From contig DUHG01000117.1 in NCBI GenBank assembly GCA_013330975.1, positions 15,579 through 23,228 on the forward strand: a stretch of 7,650 bases of DNA, given 5' to 3'. Each line of letters begins with the position of its first letter. Position 1 is the stretch's first letter. This document shows, one piece after another, positions 6,333 to 7,650 of this stretch. The notes beneath the pieces are model-generated. The model had not been told where the DNA came from and searched no databases. It worked only from the letters and a program-made list of their open reading frames with translations. Made by a program: the position numbers and the translations under genes. This stretch comes from Candidatus Bathyarchaeota archaeon (GTDB taxonomy: Archaea; Thermoproteota; Bathyarchaeia; Bathyarchaeales; Bathycorpusculaceae).

Positions 6333-6417
6333 GAGAGCGGACTATGAAGTGATCGAGGTACGGCGAAGCCTTTAGGGAGGCTGATGAGAGCTTTTTCCGC
6401 TACGGAGTCCACTTCTC
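6333..6417. other. Inverted-repeat segment: candidate structured RNA or fold-back element
   Basis: The ends can pair as GAGA-GGACT (6333-6336, 6339-6343) with AGTCC-TCTC (6406/6407-6410, 6414-6417). Inside, GTA (6358-6360) pairs with TAC (6401-6403), GCG (6363-6365) with CGC (6398-6400), and AGCCT (6367-6371) with AGGCT (6378-6382) around a six-base loop. An alternative outer helix is GAAGTG (6346-6351) with CACTTC (6410-6415). The segment ends where a TATA box begins. It is not a tRNA, and no known riboswitch, box C/D or H/ACA signature fits fully. It may be a non-coding RNA, a short mobile fold-back repeat, or chance. Confidence 0.35.
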
Positions 6418-6423
6418 TATATA
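6418..6423 (+). promoter_or_regulatory. TATA box without an assigned gene
   Basis: TATATA, followed by CTTAAAA, is centred 26 nt before an ATG at 6446. That ATG opens only 22 codons (6446-6514), which would be leaderless. A 63-codon frame from ATG 6493 lies in the same transcript direction but has no SD and its second half runs antisense to the membrane-protein gene at 6599-6820. The promoter is well formed; what it expresses is unclear. Confidence 0.45.
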
Positions 6424-6598
6424 CTTAAAAACAGCCTTGAACGTCATGTTTTTCAGTTTTCGATTTGAAACCAGCCAACTAATTGACCTGAAATGGGGAA
6501 CAAGAAAATTCTGAAAACCTGGGCAATAGCCATTGCCAATACGCTATTAAGTAAACTGGGAATTTATAGAAAGAAAGCGGGGAAAGGAAAGTTGCTAT

Positions 6599-6820
6599 CT
6601 AACGGTCCCGATTGCTTGTCAGATACGCCCACGCGCTTACGAGCACAACTGTCAAGCATGCGCCGGCAATTCCTGAAATCATGAAGCTCGTAAGTCCGGC
6701 TAGCGCTGGCAGAACGGAGATCAGCCATGGAATAATGTACGTCGCTGTTAATTGCGCTAAGACTCCCGCCATGAAACCCAAGACTATTATAATTCCAAAC
6801 ACTTTTGCTCTATCACTCAT
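6599..6820 (-). CDS. Small hydrophobic membrane protein (73 aa)
   Basis: The product starts MSDRAKVFG and is almost entirely hydrophobic from residue 8 to 67, with a short charged end (NRDR). Two or three membrane helices are likely: about 8-26, 28-44 and 46-67, with P32 and P38 around the turn. The ATG at 6820 is chosen because AGGTGA at 6831-6826 lies 5 nt upstream. A GTG at 6829 is part of that SD and is therefore not the start. A possible TATA element (CTAAAAAG, 6865-6858) predicts transcription from about 6836, leaving a short leader. Downstream of the stop, 6591-6569 is a T/C-rich tract on this strand that could help termination. No family is recognised. It is divergent to the CdvB gene, with a 227-bp gap. 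Confidence 0.75.
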   Translation of the reverse strand: MSDRAKVFGIIIVLGFMAGVLAQLTATYIIPWLISVLPALAGLTSFMISGIAGACLTVVLVSAWAYLTSNRDR

Positions 6821-6825
6821 TCGAT

Positions 6826-6831
6826 TCACCT
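6826..6831 (-). promoter_or_regulatory. Shine-Dalgarno deciding the start at 6820
   Basis: On the minus strand AGGTGA stands 5 nt before ATG 6820. It overlaps the in-frame GTG at 6829, which rules that codon out as a likely start. Confidence 0.75.
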
Positions 6832-6857
6832 TTTTGCATTAGCATTATTCCAAGCTT

Positions 6858-6865
6858 CTTTTTAG
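6858..6865 (-). promoter_or_regulatory. Probable TATA element for the small membrane protein
   Basis: CTAAAAAG on the minus strand is about 41 nt before the ATG. With the usual offset of about 26 nt, transcription would begin near 6836, so the SD at 6831 would be just inside the leader. Confidence 0.4.
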
Positions 6866-7003
6866 TCTAACTTACATTTTTTTGTCTAATTCCTGAAATG
6901 CTGCACAAGCATCTTTTAATTTTCCGACTAAAGCCACAAACGGCTTTTTCGAGCCCGTATATCTCTACATATATACATGCATAATTCCACCATATTAACA
7001 ATG

Positions 7004-7009
7004 TATAAG
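7004..7009 (+). promoter_or_regulatory. TATA box for the CdvB gene
   Basis: TATAAG is centred near 7006, predicting a transcript start near 7032. This gives a leader of about 16 nt that contains the full SD at 7036-7041. The box overlaps the right arm of an inverted repeat (TATACAT 6972-6978, ATGTATA 7001-7007), which could be a regulatory site. Confidence 0.6.
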
Positions 7010-7035
7010 ACGGTTCCGCGCAGTCTTTGTTCTTC

Positions 7036-7041
7036 GGAGGT
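7036..7041 (+). promoter_or_regulatory. Strong Shine-Dalgarno for a TTG start
   Basis: GGAGGT lies 6 nt before TTG 7048. The codon directly before that TTG is an in-frame TAA (7045-7047), so translation cannot start earlier in this frame. Confidence 0.85.
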
Positions 7042-7047
7042 ATATAA

Positions 7048-7650
7048 TTGTCAGAAAGATTCGCGAAAAAATGGGAAACCAGGAAAGACGAACAGCCATT
7101 TACTAACCGAATAAAAGATGCAGTGAAACCGCCAGGTCCGCTTAAGCCACGCCTCGACTTCGCAGTGAGACGCATCGAACTCCAAGTCCAAAAACTCGAC
7201 CAAGCAACAGAACGCTTCACCAATCGCGACAAAGCAATCTTTGCGAGAATTGTCGATGCCTACACAAAGCACGACACATCACGCGCAAATGTCTTCGCAA
7301 ACGAACTCGCCGAAGTCCGAAAGATGGAACGCCTAATAATAAACGCCAGACTTGCACTTGAACAAATAGTCTTGAGGCTACGAACAGTATCTGAACTAGG
7401 CGATGTCGTATCAACACTAGGACCAGCCGTAGGTGTTCTCAGAACAGTTCGATCCGGACTCGTTAGTGTCTTCCCCGAAGCAGAAAGCGAACTAGGCGAA
7501 ATTGGCAACATGCTAAGCGGAATCATGATCGAAGCAGGTCAAGGCTCAGGAATGACACTCAACTTCGACACAGTAAACGAAGATGCTGGAAAAATCCTCA
7601 ACGAGGCAGCCACAGTAGCAGAGCAGAGAATAAAAGAAAAGTTCCCAGAC
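7048..7650 (+). CDS. cdvB: CdvB / Snf7-type ESCRT-III cell-division protein, C-terminus outside window
   Basis: The frame runs 201 codons from TTG 7048 to the right edge with no stop. The product matches archaeal ESCRT-III proteins. A basic N-terminal region (RIKDAVKPPGPLKPRL, 21-36) precedes the long core hairpin (RRIELQVQKLDQATERF, 41-57; DKAIFARIVDAY, 61-72; NVFANELAEVRKMERLI, 81-97). Then follow LRTVSELGDVVSTLGPAVGVL (111-131, helix 3) and the acidic segment FPEAESELGEIGNML (142-156). In TACK archaea these proteins polymerise at the membrane at mid-cell and constrict it during division, remodelled by the ATPase CdvC (Vps4). Neither CdvA nor CdvC is in the window. Any C-terminal CdvC-binding (MIM) motif would lie outside. 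The TTG start is fixed by the SD at 7036 and the TAA immediately upstream. Confidence 0.93.
   Translation, partial: MSERFAKKWETRKDEQPFTNRIKDAVKPPGPLKPRLDFAVRRIELQVQKLDQATERFTNRDKAIFARIVDAYTKHDTSRANVFANELAEVRKMERLIINARLALEQIVLRLRTVSELGDVVSTLGPAVGVLRTVRSGLVSVFPEAESELGEIGNMLSGIMIEAGQGSGMTLNFDTVNEDAGKILNEAATVAEQRIKEKFPD

Noticed and set aside
6360..6400. CUGAUGA in the spacer resembling a hammerhead ribozyme core, a box C/D sRNA or the 3' part of a fluoride riboswitch
   Set aside because: No GAAA core strand follows for a hammerhead, no separate box D follows for a C/D RNA, and the 5' half and pseudoknot of the fluoride riboswitch are absent. No transporter gene lies downstream.
6493..6684. 63-codon plus-strand frame starting MGNKKILKTW
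   Set aside because: It has no SD and no TATA at leaderless distance, and its second half is antisense to the better supported membrane-protein gene at 6599-6820. The first 35 codons look protein-like, so it is not fully excluded.
6930..6949. AAAGCC-loop-GGCTTTTT hairpin resembling a bacterial intrinsic terminator
   Set aside because: No plus-strand gene ends nearby, and archaeal termination relies mainly on T-tracts rather than hairpins. A six-bp stem in an A/T-rich spacer can occur by chance.
6867..7526. Several minus-strand frames of 66-121 codons across the CdvB gene
   Set aside because: They are antisense to a strongly supported ESCRT-III reading frame with a perfect SD, and show no motifs of their own.

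Overview
The window looks like a chromosomal segment of a TACK-type archaeon, most plausibly a Bathyarchaeia or a relative. The basis is an archaeal Lhr-type helicase, an ESCRT-III/CdvB cell-division protein, A/T-rich TATA elements about 26 nt before predicted transcript starts, at least one leaderless gene, and frequent TTG/GTG starts behind strong Shine-Dalgarno (SD) sites. The lineage is inferred from protein resemblance, not from a marker gene.

Layout. Positions 1-2604 (minus) hold most of a large Lhr-family superfamily 2 helicase that runs off the left edge. A 121-bp divergent gap with a perfectly palindromic TATA box separates it from a plus-strand nucleotide-salvage pair: a phosphoribosyltransferase (2726-3322) and a nucleoside phosphorylase (3398-4159, TTG start). 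A gap of about 350 bp with a possible broken reading frame follows. Next come a HemG/flavodoxin-type protein (4508-4972), a small unannotatable ORF (4989-5159) and a leaderless small zinc-binding protein (5185-5406). On the minus strand, 5516-5677 is a short coding-like frame interrupted by one in-frame TGA. Divergent to it, 5702-6205 encodes a five-helix membrane protein whose histidines match a two-heme b-type cytochrome. The spacer 6206-6598 contains an inverted-repeat, RNA-like segment and an orphan promoter. A small membrane protein (6599-6820, minus) and the start of a CdvB/ESCRT-III gene (7048 to the right edge) are divergent and end the window.

How the genes relate. The phosphorylase can release a free base from a nucleoside and the phosphoribosyltransferase can recharge a base with PRPP, so the pair forms a coherent salvage unit. 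The flavodoxin and the diheme membrane protein are both electron carriers about 0.7 kb apart, but nothing in the sequence proves they are partners. The helicase and CdvB genes look like housekeeping genes at the edges. I see no CRISPR array, transposase, rRNA or tRNA. No obvious new defence or catalytic system is present. The items most worth a second look are the stand-alone diheme cytochrome, the TGA-interrupted gene, and the structured spacer at 6333-6417.
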